From Actinoplanes sp. KI2 (GTDB taxonomy: Bacteria; Actinomycetota; Actinomycetes; Mycobacteriales; Micromonosporaceae), in contig NZ_JAOSZE010000004.1 of NCBI RefSeq assembly GCF_025630775.1, positions 234,779-298,778 of the forward strand: a stretch of 64,000 bases of DNA. Reading direction: 5' to 3'. Made by a program: the position numbers and the translations under genes. The notes under the pieces were generated by a model. The model was not told the origin of the DNA. It searched no databases and saw only the letters and a list, made by a program, of their open reading frames with translations. This document shows positions 26,884 to 36,164 of this stretch, piece after piece (position 1 is the first letter of the stretch; each line of letters opens with the position of its first letter).

Positions 26884-28584
26884 GTGAATCTTTCGGTGCG
26901 CGCCGGGCTCTCCGGCGTGGCGGCCGCCGGGGTGGCGGTGGGGGTCGCCGAGGTGGTGGCGGTCTTCACCGGGCCGCTGTCGGCGCCGCTGCTCGCGGTC
27001 GGTTCCGTGGTGGTCGACCACGTGCCGCCGGCGGTCAAGGACTTCGGGGTGCAGGTCTTCGGGGTGCACGACAAGACCGCGCTGATCACCGGCACCGCGA
27101 TCCTGCTGGCGGTCTACGCGTTCGGGCTCGGCGTGGTGGCGGTGCGGTCGTGGCGGCTGGCGCTGGTGGGGATCGGGCTGTTCGCGGCGGTCGGGGTGGC
27201 GTCGGCGCTGACCCGGCACGACGCGGGCCTGCTCGCGGCGCTGCCGACGCTGATCGGGGCCGGTGCGGCGGTCTGGGTCCTGCGCTATCTGCTCGACCTG
27301 GCGGGCGCCGAGATCGCGACGAGCACGACGGCAACGAAAGCGGTGCCGGCCGCGGTCGGTGCCGGCGGCGGGCGGGCGGTCACGGCGGCCGGCGATTCGG
27401 GCGGCGGTTCGGCCGCGGGGGTGACCACCCAGGACAACCCGGCGCCGGGAGACGGCCCGGACCACGACGCAGCCGTCGCCTCAAACCAGGGGACTCGTGC
27501 CCACTCGTACGATGAGATCAATGCGGAAAGCCGGCGGCGCTTCCTCAAAGCCCTCGCGATCACGGCCGGCGTTGCTCTGGTCTCCGGCGTCGCCGGACGG
27601 TTGCTGACCTCGCGGAAGGCGGTCACCGCGGCGCGTGCGGCGCTGGTGCTGCCGGCGCCGCGGCAGACGCCGCCCCCGCTGCCGGCCACGGTGCAGGCGC
27701 CCGGTGCGACGCCCTACGTCTCGCCGAACAAGGACTTCTATCGGATCGACACGTCGCTGTACCCGCCGCAGGTGGATCCCTCGACCTGGCAGTTGCGGAT
27801 CCACGGGATGGTGCGGAATCCGATCACGATCACCTGGGCGCAGCTGCTGCAGCGGCCGATGATCGAGCGATATGTCACGCTGACCTGCGTCTCGAACGAG
27901 GTGGGCGGAGATCTCGTCGGGAACGCGCTGTGGCTGGGCACGCCGATCAGGGAACTGCTCGACGAGGCGGACCCGCTGCCCGGCGCCGATCAGGTGGTGC
28001 AGCGGTCGGTGGACGGCTGGACCTGTGGCAGCCCGACGGCGACGCTGCGGGACGGGCGGGACGCGCTGCTCGCGGTCGGGATGAACGGCGAGGCGCTGCC
28101 GGTCGAGCACGGCTTTCCGGTGCGCATGGTGGTGCCGGGCCTCTACGGCTACGTGAGCGCCTGCAAATGGATCACCGAGATCGAGCTGTCGCGGTTCGCC
28201 GATTTCGACGCGTATTGGGTGCCGCGCGGCTGGTCGCAGCAGGCGCCGATCAAGACGGAGTCGCGGATCGACACGCCGCGCGACGGTGCGCAGCGGGATC
28301 CGGGGACGATCGTGGTGGCGGGGGTGGCCTGGGCGCAGCATCGGGGGATCAGCAAGGTCGAGGTGCAGATCGATCAAGGGCCATGGGTGGCGGCGACGCT
28401 CGCCGATACCGTCTCCAGCGACACCTGGCGGCAGTGGAGTTACCCCTGGCAGGCGACCGCGGGAAACCACACGATCCGGGTACGTGCGACCGACGGCGCC
28501 GGTCAGACGCAGACGAGTACCCCCGCCGATCCGGCCCCGAACGGTGCCACCGGATGGCACTCCGTGCAGGTCACTGTCGGCTGA
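26884..28584 (+). CDS. Membrane-anchored molybdopterin-dependent oxidoreductase, sulfite oxidase fold
   Basis: About 566 residues. The N-terminus has four hydrophobic helices, then a linker, an RRRFLKALAITAGVALVSG segment resembling an internal Tat-like anchor, and an oxidoreductase molybdopterin-binding domain (IHGMVRNPITITWAQL). The molybdenum-ligand Cys lies in VTLTCVSNEVGG. The C-terminal Mo-co dimerisation domain carries VAWAQHRGISKVEVQID and WHSVQVTV. Electron donor and substrate cannot be told. GTG 26884 is preferred because related proteins begin near RAGLSGVAAAG; ATG 26839 in the same frame would add 15 residues. Confidence 0.87.
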   Translation: MNLSVRAGLSGVAAAGVAVGVAEVVAVFTGPLSAPLLAVGSVVVDHVPPAVKDFGVQVFGVHDKTALITGTAILLAVYAFGLGVVAVRSWRLALVGIGLFAAVGVASALTRHDAGLLAALPTLIGAGAAVWVLRYLLDLAGAEIATSTTATKAVPAAVGAGGGRAVTAAGDSGGGSAAGVTTQDNPAPGDGPDHDAAVASNQGTRAHSYDEINAESRRRFLKALAITAGVALVSGVAGRLLTSRKAVTAARAALVLPAPRQTPPPLPATVQAPGATPYVSPNKDFYRIDTSLYPPQVDPSTWQLRIHGMVRNPITITWAQLLQRPMIERYVTLTCVSNEVGGDLVGNALWLGTPIRELLDEADPLPGADQVVQRSVDGWTCGSPTATLRDGRDALLAVGMNGEALPVEHGFPVRMVVPGLYGYVSACKWITEIELSRFADFDAYWVPRGWSQQAPIKTESRIDTPRDGAQRDPGTIVVAGVAWAQHRGISKVEVQIDQGPWVAATLADTVSSDTWRQWSYPWQATAGNHTIRVRATDGAGQTQTSTPADPAPNGATGWHSVQVTVG

Positions 28585-28720
28585 GTGTCATTGGCTGAAG
28601 GACGCACTACCGGTCCGACTCCGGTGCGCAAGTCGCTCATACGGTGGCTTGCATGTCCACCGATGCGGTTGTCGAAGAACCGTCCAACCCTGGAACCCGC
28701 GTGCTGTTGCCGCCTCCCGG

Positions 28721-28741
28721 CCGGCGGCCTCAGGCCGCCGG
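28721..28741. terminator. Small hairpin with the whiD stop codon in its loop
   Basis: CCGGCGGCC and GGCCGCCGG pair around TCA, which on the minus strand is the TGA stop of whiD. It is a possible bidirectional terminator between convergent genes. Confidence 0.45.
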
Positions 28742-29119
28742 GGCCTGCCGCTGTGCCGGCACGGCCGTCTTGTGGGGCCGCCCCAGGCGCGCCTCGAGCC
28801 GAACAAGGTCGACTCGTCCGTGATGGCGGTCGGCGAGGTCTTCCCAGCCGACGGCGAGCAGCCGCAGCCGCTCCGCTTCGCTGAAGCCTCCCCAGACGCC
28901 ATAGGGTTCACGCACCGCGAGCGCGTGCGCGGCGCATTCGGCCCGGACCGGGCAGGCGCCGCACATGGCCTTGGCCTTCGCCTCGCGGCGATTGCGGGAC
29001 GATCCGCGCTCGCCGTCGGGGTGGAAGAACTGCGAGCTGTCGCGGCCTCGACACAACCCGAGTCGCTGCCAGTCCCACAGATCGGCGATGGGCCCGGGCA
29101 GTCTGCGAACGTTCGACAT
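28730..29119 (-). CDS. whiD: WhiB-family iron-sulfur transcription regulator, WhiD/WhiB3 type
   Basis: 129 residues from ATG 29119, with AGGAGG seven bases upstream. The 4Fe-4S cysteines are C23, C53, C56 and C62 (C-X29-C-X2-C-X5-C), followed by GVWGG at 74-78 and a basic tail. LPGPIADLWDW and DSSQFFHPDGERG match Streptomyces WhiD and Mycobacterium WhiB3. These sense NO and oxygen through the cluster and act with the principal sigma factor in sporulation or redox control. The location near groEL1, bldM and guaB also fits whiD. Confidence 0.93.
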   Translation of the reverse strand: MSNVRRLPGPIADLWDWQRLGLCRGRDSSQFFHPDGERGSSRNRREAKAKAMCGACPVRAECAAHALAVREPYGVWGGFSEAERLRLLAVGWEDLADRHHGRVDLVRLEARLGRPHKTAVPAQRQAPAA

Positions 29120-29350
29120 CAAACACCCTCCTCCCGCGCGGCGCCGCCGCGTGTCGTCATGAGGGGCCTTGCTCAGGCCTGTCGCGGTGTTACCCCGGTG
29201 ATCCCCGGCTCACACCCGGATCTTCGATGTCTTCTCGAAGCGCATGACATCGGCCGACCAACTGATGCCGATCTTTCCCATTTTTTCCATCTAAAGCGCG
29301 TAATGCTGCGGCCCTCGCGTGATCTCCTCTGAGAGAGAAGGAGGATCGCT

Positions 29351-30196
29351 GTGCGTACCGTCCTCGTGTGCGTCCGTACCCCGCTGGCGGCCCAGACCGT
29401 CGCGTCCACCGCGGCCCGGCTCGGCATGACCGGCGTCGTCCGGACCGCGGTCAGCGAGACCGAGGCCATGATCCGACTGGCTGAACGGCCGGCCGAAGTG
29501 GTCCTCGCCGACACCGCCGTGACCCGTCCCGACAGCGTCGGTTTCACCCGGCGCGTCCTCGCCCGCGCCCCGCAGGCGCAGGTGGTGCTCTTCGGCGCCG
29601 AAGACCCGCGGGTCGCCGCCGCGGCCGTCGCGGCCGGCGCCCGTGGCGTCATCCGTGGCGTCGAGCACGACCTGGTCAGCGTCGTTGCCAAGGCGCTACT
29701 GCTCCTCCTGCTGCCGGTCCGGCCGCAGGGCATGCCGATCAACGGAACGAACGCGCAGCCGGCGGGGGTCGTCGGCGGCGCGCGGAACAACAACTCCCCG
29801 GCCGCGCGCGCCTATCAGAACGGTCTGAGCGTGGGCGCGCCGAACTCCGCGGCGGTGCCGGCCATGCTGCCGAGCTCGCCGATGGTGCCGTCACAGCGTG
29901 GCGACGCCCCGATCGACCCGGCCACCGGCCGGCCGATGGTGGCCTGGCCCGGCAACGAGGCCGGGGTCGGGGTCGCCGAGGCGGCACCCACCGGGCGGCG
30001 GCTCACGCTCACCGAGCGCGAGCTGCAGGTGCTGCGCGGAATGGCGGACGGCAAGAGCAACGCCGAGATCGGGCGCGAGCTGTTCGTCTCGGAGGACACG
30101 GTCAAGACTCACGCCCGGCGGTTGTTCCGCAAGCTGGGCGCCCGCGACCGGGCGCACGCTGTCGCGGCGGGCTTCCGGGCCGGGTTAGTGGCCTGA
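29351..30196 (+). CDS. bldM: BldM-like atypical response regulator with degenerate receiver
   Basis: 281 residues from GTG 29351 (AGGAGG at six bases). The LuxR-type C-terminus (ELQVLRGMADGKSNAEIG, VSEDTVKTHARRLFRKLG) is almost that of Streptomyces BldM, which also sits next to whiD. The receiver keeps an Asp at 54, but the acidic pair is replaced by V8-R9 and the conserved Lys region reads ARGVIRGVE, so ordinary phosphorylation is unlikely. An Ala/Pro/Asn-rich linker of about 90 residues makes it far longer than the ~200-residue BldM. BldM controls aerial growth and sporulation genes alone or with WhiI. Confidence 0.85.
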   Translation: MRTVLVCVRTPLAAQTVASTAARLGMTGVVRTAVSETEAMIRLAERPAEVVLADTAVTRPDSVGFTRRVLARAPQAQVVLFGAEDPRVAAAAVAAGARGVIRGVEHDLVSVVAKALLLLLLPVRPQGMPINGTNAQPAGVVGGARNNNSPAARAYQNGLSVGAPNSAAVPAMLPSSPMVPSQRGDAPIDPATGRPMVAWPGNEAGVGVAEAAPTGRRLTLTERELQVLRGMADGKSNAEIGRELFVSEDTVKTHARRLFRKLGARDRAHAVAAGFRAGLVA

Positions 30197-30207
30197 CCCG
30201 AACGGTC

Positions 30208-30309
30208 GGCAATTGCCGCCGGTGACTTGGCACGCGGTTTTTCGAAGCCCGCGGGGTTTGCGGGGTTCGGAAAACCGCCTGCCAAGTCACCGGTTACAAG
30301 GCAATTGCC
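30208..30309. repeat. 102-bp inverted repeat bounded by GGCAATTGCC
   Basis: A 28-bp stem with two mismatches (30219-30246 against 30266-30293) around a 19-base loop, flanked on each side by GGCAATTGCC. It lies between the convergent bldM and DUF5319 genes. It may be a bidirectional terminator or the remains of a small palindromic element. Confidence 0.8.
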
Positions 30310-30339
30310 GCGGAGCGAAGCGGAGCCAGCCAGCTCTGC

Positions 30340-30738
30340 CTAACCCTCGTCGTCGGTCCCCTCGGTCAAGGTGTCGTGCACGCCGTCGGCGTAGCCTCGC
30401 GCGTACTCCCACGTCACGTAGTGATCGGGGTCGGGGTCGTAGGCGGGCTCGTGCACCCGGGGGCGACCGCTCTCGAGCAGATGACGCAGGTTGCCGCGCA
30501 GCAGGTCCCAGTCGAAGTAGTGTGGCTCGTGGCAGTCCTCGCACTCGATGACCAGCCCACGAATGCCGGTAGGACTCAGCAGCGCCTGGTAGATCTCCAG
30601 GTCGGAGAGGTCCTCGAGGACATCCTGCCGCTCGGCCTCGGTCAGCGGCTCGGCCTCGGCGTCCTCGTCGATGTCCTCGAGACCGGCGGCCGGGTCGGTC
30701 GGGTCACCGTTGAACGGGTCAATGGGCTCATCCTGCAC
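30340..30738 (-). CDS. DUF5319 family protein
   Basis: 132 residues from GTG 30738. Acidic N-terminus, then LSDLEIYQALLSPTGIRGLVIECEDC, a CEDCHEPHYFDWD element with a CxxC pair, and HEPAYDPDPDHYVTWEYARGYADG. It is like the M. tuberculosis protein at the same place upstream of guaB2 (Rv3412), family DUF5319, function unknown. AAGGGG lies one base ahead of the GTG, an unusually short spacing, so the start is less certain than the rest. Confidence 0.88.
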   Translation of the reverse strand: MQDEPIDPFNGDPTDPAAGLEDIDEDAEAEPLTEAERQDVLEDLSDLEIYQALLSPTGIRGLVIECEDCHEPHYFDWDLLRGNLRHLLESGRPRVHEPAYDPDPDHYVTWEYARGYADGVHDTLTEGTDDEG

Positions 30739-30851
30739 CCCCTTACGGTACTCACCTCGGACGGATGTGTGCTGGCCCGCACGTCCTGTCCGTCCCACGG
30801 GAGCGCTCCAGCCGGATGGGTACGATGAACCATCCGTCTTCCGGCAGTTAA

Positions 30852-32348
<1,497 letters not shown>

Positions 32349-32359
32349 GAGGACAGATC

Positions 32360-33478
32360 ATGCGTGACGTCGTGGAGATCGGTCTCGGCAAGACCGCCCA
32401 GCGCGGCTACCACCTGGACGACATCGCCATCGTCCCGAGCCGGCGCACCCGCGACGTGGACGACGTGTCCACCGAGTGGCGCGTCGACGCGTACCCCTTC
32501 AAGATCCCCTGCGTCGCGCATCCGTCCGACGCGACCATGAGCCCGCAGTCGGCGATCTCCCTGGGCCGCCTCGGCGGCCTGGGCGTGCTCAACGCCGAGG
32601 GCCTGTGGACGCGGTACGAGGACCCCACCAAGATCCTTGAGGAGCTGGCGTCGCTCGGCGAGGACGCCGACGCCACCAAGCGCCTGCAGGAGGTGTACGC
32701 CGAGCCGATCAAGCCGGAGCTGATCGCCGAGCGGGTGAAGACGATCCGGGACGGCGGCGTCACCGTCGCCGTCCGGGTGTCGCCGCAGCACACGCTGGCG
32801 CTCGCCCCGGTCGTGCTGGACGCCGGCGTCGACCTGCTGGTCATCCAGGGCACGCTGGTCAGCGCCGAGCACGTCTCGACGACCGACGAGCCGCTGAACC
32901 TCAAGGAGTTCATCGCCGACCTCGACCTGCCGGTGATCGTCGGCGGCTGCACCGACTACAAGACGGCGCTGCACCTGATGCGGACCGGGGCGGCCGGCGT
33001 GATCGTGGGCGTCGGTGCCGACGAGTGGTCGACCACCGACACCGTGCTGGGCATCCGGGTGCCGATGGCCACCGCGATCGCCGACGCCGCGGCCGCCCGC
33101 CGCGACTACCTGGACGAGACCGGCGGCCGCTACGTCCACCTGATCGCGGACGGCGGGATCAGCACGTCGGGCGACATCGCGAAGGCGATCGGCTGCGGCG
33201 CCGACGCGGTGATGCTCGGCGAGCCGCTGTCGCTGGCCGAGGGCGCGCCGGCCGGGGGCGCCTGGTGGCACTCGTCGGCGAGTCACCCGTCCCTGCCGCG
33301 CGGCGGCTTCTGCATCGCCGGCGAGCCGGACGGCACGCTGGAGGAGTTGCTGTTCGGCCCGGCCGACCGGCCCGACGGGCAGCTCAACCTGTTCGGCGGC
33401 CTGCGACGGGCGATGGCCAAGTGCGGGTACCGCGACGTCAAGGAGTTCCAGAAGGTAGCGCTTGTTCTGGACAAGTAG
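32360..33478 (+). CDS. guaB3: GuaB3 family IMPDH/GMP reductase-like protein
   Basis: 372 residues, the third branch of the IMPDH/GMPR family found in actinobacteria and cyanobacteria. The barrel is intact ([56 protein letters not shown]), but the CBS pair is missing. The loop corresponding to the GPGAICTT active site reads VGVGADEWSTTD with no cysteine. The family's role in actinobacteria is not settled; a role in guanine nucleotide balance is inferred from its place 11 bases after guaB. Confidence 0.93.
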   Translation: MRDVVEIGLGKTAQRGYHLDDIAIVPSRRTRDVDDVSTEWRVDAYPFKIPCVAHPSDATMSPQSAISLGRLGGLGVLNAEGLWTRYEDPTKILEELASLGEDADATKRLQEVYAEPIKPELIAERVKTIRDGGVTVAVRVSPQHTLALAPVVLDAGVDLLVIQGTLVSAEHVSTTDEPLNLKEFIADLDLPVIVGGCTDYKTALHLMRTGAAGVIVGVGADEWSTTDTVLGIRVPMATAIADAAAARRDYLDETGGRYVHLIADGGISTSGDIAKAIGCGADAVMLGEPLSLAEGAPAGGAWWHSSASHPSLPRGGFCIAGEPDGTLEELLFGPADRPDGQLNLFGGLRRAMAKCGYRDVKEFQKVALVLDK

Positions 33479-34859
33479 GCCGTTGCTCGCGGCTTTGGCC
33501 GTGGTGCTGCTGGGCGCGTGCTCCACACCGTCCGCGCCCGGTGGCGCCGACTTCCAACCCGGAGCCCCGGGCGCCGGCGATCCGTACTTCCCTACCTACG
33601 GCAACGGCGGCTACAACGTAGCCGGATATGACCTGAATCTCCGATACGACCCGGGCACGAAGGCCCTGCGCGGGACGGCGACGATCACCGCGGCGGCGAC
33701 CCAGGACCTGTCCCGGTTCGATCTCGATCTCGCCCACCTCGCTGCCTCGAAAGTCACTGTGGACGGTGCGGTGGCGACCTCGGCCGCCCAGGGCAACGAG
33801 CTCGTGATCACTCCGACCGCGGGCATCCGCAAGAACCGGACATTCACCGCCGTGATCGACTACGGCGGTACGCCGACCCAGTTGGCCAACAAGAGCCTCG
33901 GCGACGGCGGCTGGCTGAGCACCGCCGACGGCGCGATCGCCCTCGGCCAGCCCGAGTCGGCCAGCACCTGGTTCCCGGTCAACGACCACCCCTCGGACAA
34001 GGCCACCTTCAAGCTCGCGATGACCGTGCCCGACGGGCTGACCGTGCTCAGCATCGGCGTGCCGGGCCCGAAGACCAGCACCGGCGGCTGGACCACCTGG
34101 CGCTGGACGGAGAGCTCGCCGCTGGCCAGCTATCTGTCCACTGTGATCATCGGGAAGTACCGGATGAGCACGACCACGCACGACGGCAAGCCGATGATCA
34201 CCGCGGTCCCCGACTCGCTGCCCGCCGACGGGCCGGCCGCCAAGTCGCTGGCCCGCACCGGGGAGATCGCCGACTTTCTGGCCACCCAGTTCGGGCCGTA
34301 CCCGTTCGACGCGTACGGCGGGATCGTGGTGAACGACGACCGGATCCGGTACGCGCTGGAGACCCAGTCCCGCCCCACCTACAGCCAGTCGTTCTTCGCC
34401 GACGACCCGGACTCGGTGGTGATCGCGCACGAACTCGCCCACCAGTGGTTCGGCGACAGCGTGGCCCTCGACCGCTGGCAGGACATCTGGCTCAACGAGG
34501 GCTTCGCCACGTACGCCGAGTGGCTGTGGCAGGAGCACGCCGGCACCGACACGATGAAGGCGATCTTCGACCGGACGTACCACGGTTTCGACTGGAGCCA
34601 GACGCCCGGCAACCCCGGGGTGGAGCACCTGTTCGGCGACGCGGTCTACAGCCGCGGCGGAATGACCGTGTACGCGCTGCGCGAGACGATCGGCGACGCC
34701 GCCTTCGCGAGGCTGCTCACCACCTGGACCAGCACGTACCGGGACGGCAACGCGGACACCGCCGAGCTGATCAAGATGGCCGAGCAGGTGTCCGGGAAGA
34801 ACCTCGGCACATTCTTCCAGGACTGGCTGTACGGCAAGACCGCCCCGCCCCGGCCGTGA
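33462..34859 (+). CDS. M1 family zinc aminopeptidase, lipoprotein
   Basis: 465 residues starting at TTG 33462, inside the last codons of guaB3, with AAGG six bases upstream. The product MFWTSRPLLAALAVVLLGAC has a lipoprotein signal and lipobox LGAC. The zinc motif HELAHQWFGD (near residue 323) is followed by NEGFATYAEW, giving HEXXH-X18-E. GYDLNLRYDP and DLDLAHLAASKVTVDG fit the N-terminal beta-sandwich of M1 enzymes. A short form without the large C-terminal domain; a cell-surface aminopeptidase is likely. Confidence 0.92.
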   Translation: MFWTSRPLLAALAVVLLGACSTPSAPGGADFQPGAPGAGDPYFPTYGNGGYNVAGYDLNLRYDPGTKALRGTATITAAATQDLSRFDLDLAHLAASKVTVDGAVATSAAQGNELVITPTAGIRKNRTFTAVIDYGGTPTQLANKSLGDGGWLSTADGAIALGQPESASTWFPVNDHPSDKATFKLAMTVPDGLTVLSIGVPGPKTSTGGWTTWRWTESSPLASYLSTVIIGKYRMSTTTHDGKPMITAVPDSLPADGPAAKSLARTGEIADFLATQFGPYPFDAYGGIVVNDDRIRYALETQSRPTYSQSFFADDPDSVVIAHELAHQWFGDSVALDRWQDIWLNEGFATYAEWLWQEHAGTDTMKAIFDRTYHGFDWSQTPGNPGVEHLFGDAVYSRGGMTVYALRETIGDAAFARLLTTWTSTYRDGNADTAELIKMAEQVSGKNLGTFFQDWLYGKTAPPRP

Positions 34860-34862
34860 GAC

Positions 34863-35969
34863 CTACTTGTTGACCAGTTTGGGGTGCGCGGCCAGGTAGG
34901 GCGCGATCTGATCCTTCGCGACCGCGGTGAGGAAACCCCTGCCCTCGGGGGTCAGTGCCTCGCCCTTGTAGGAGCCGCCGCTGCCCACCCCGTGGCCGGG
35001 CAGCCCGACCAGCGTGAGGTCGGCCGGCGTGAGATCGCGCAGCGCGTACGCGTACTCCAGCGGCGTCCGGCCGCCCACGTAGACCAGCGACTTGCCGAGC
35101 GCCGTGATCACCTGCTGGAGCTTCTGCGGGTCGGCGGCCAACCCCTGGTCGAGCGCCTTGCCGAGGATCGCCCGGACCAGCTGCCGCTGGTGGCGGGTGC
35201 GGTCGTAGTCGCCGTTGGGCAGGCCGTACCGCTGCCGTGCGTAGTCGATCGCCTGCCAGCCCACGAAGTGCCGCCGCCCCGGCAGGTACACGGCCTGCGG
35301 CCCGGAGTAGTCGCCGCCGCCCGGCACCAGCGGCCGCATCGAGCCGTCCGGCTTGCGGTGGTGCGACTTCACCTTCTCGTCGACGACCATGTCGACGCCG
35401 CCGAGCCGCTCGACCAGCTGGGCCAGGCCGCCGAAGTTGAGGATCGCGCCGGCCTGGAACCGTTTGATCCCGGTGTACCCGCTGAGCACCCTGGTGAGCA
35501 GCTCATACCCCTGGCCGACGTTGGTCTTCTTGGTGCCCGGCACCCGCGACCCGCGGCTCATCGCCTCGGTCAGCTTGTACGTCCCGCCGCCGAACCCGGC
35601 CTTCGGGAACGCCGGCATGGTCACCCGCAGGTCACGCGGAAGCGAGTAGAGGTACGCCTTCCGCAGCCCCGGCTCGACGTGCAGCAACATGATCGTGTCG
35701 GAGTGCGGCTCCCAGTCCGGGATGGTCACCCGGGTGTCGACGCCGAGCAGCACCAGGTCGAGCGGGCCGTCGATGTCCGCCCCCGGGGAGGGTGCCGGCG
35801 AGGCCGACGGCGTCGGCTCGGCCGACGACGGTGCGGAGACGGACGCGATCGGGGCCGCCTGCGGCTTCGGCCCGGAGCCGCCGGAGACCGCGAGGGCGAT
35901 TCCGCCGCCGCTGAGCAGGACGACCACCAGGGCGCCGACGATCCACCACACCAACTTCCGGTTTTGCAC
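34863..35969 (-). CDS. LytR-CpsA-Psr (LCP) family cell wall ligase
   Basis: 368 residues: a short cytoplasmic start, one membrane helix (WWIVGALVVVLLSGGGIALAV), a Ser/Pro-rich stalk, and the LCP domain. DLVLLGVDTR, SLPRDLRV and YARQRYGLPNGDYDRTRHQRQ (in parts) hold the arginines and aspartates that bind the pyrophosphate lipid. LCP enzymes attach secondary wall polymers to peptidoglycan outside the membrane. The product starts at GTG 35969; no good Shine-Dalgarno is seen. Its stop is three bases past the M1 gene. Confidence 0.93.
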   Translation of the reverse strand: MQNRKLVWWIVGALVVVLLSGGGIALAVSGGSGPKPQAAPIASVSAPSSAEPTPSASPAPSPGADIDGPLDLVLLGVDTRVTIPDWEPHSDTIMLLHVEPGLRKAYLYSLPRDLRVTMPAFPKAGFGGGTYKLTEAMSRGSRVPGTKKTNVGQGYELLTRVLSGYTGIKRFQAGAILNFGGLAQLVERLGGVDMVVDEKVKSHHRKPDGSMRPLVPGGGDYSGPQAVYLPGRRHFVGWQAIDYARQRYGLPNGDYDRTRHQRQLVRAILGKALDQGLAADPQKLQQVITALGKSLVYVGGRTPLEYAYALRDLTPADLTLVGLPGHGVGSGGSYKGEALTPEGRGFLTAVAKDQIAPYLAAHPKLVNK

Positions 35970-36132
35970 AGCGGAACAGTAGAGGACTGAATTCTTTCCC
36001 TCAATGGCATGAAGATCGCCCCGCAGGTCGGCCGGGTGGCGCGGGCAAGAAGATCAGCCGCGTACCACCGCCGGGGGCAACCGGGGTGCACCCTCGGCGA
36101 ACCCGAAATGCCTACCAGCGGACCGAACAGAT

Positions 36133-36164
36133 GAAGGAGCCGACCAACGGTGGCCGGCTCCTTC
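36133..36164. promoter_or_regulatory. Hairpin over the S8 peptidase start region
   Basis: A perfect 10-bp stem (GAAGGAGCCG/CGGCTCCTTC) with a 12-base loop that contains GTG 36150. The stem includes AGGAG. Either translation is held back by the fold or the true start lies further down. Confidence 0.5.
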
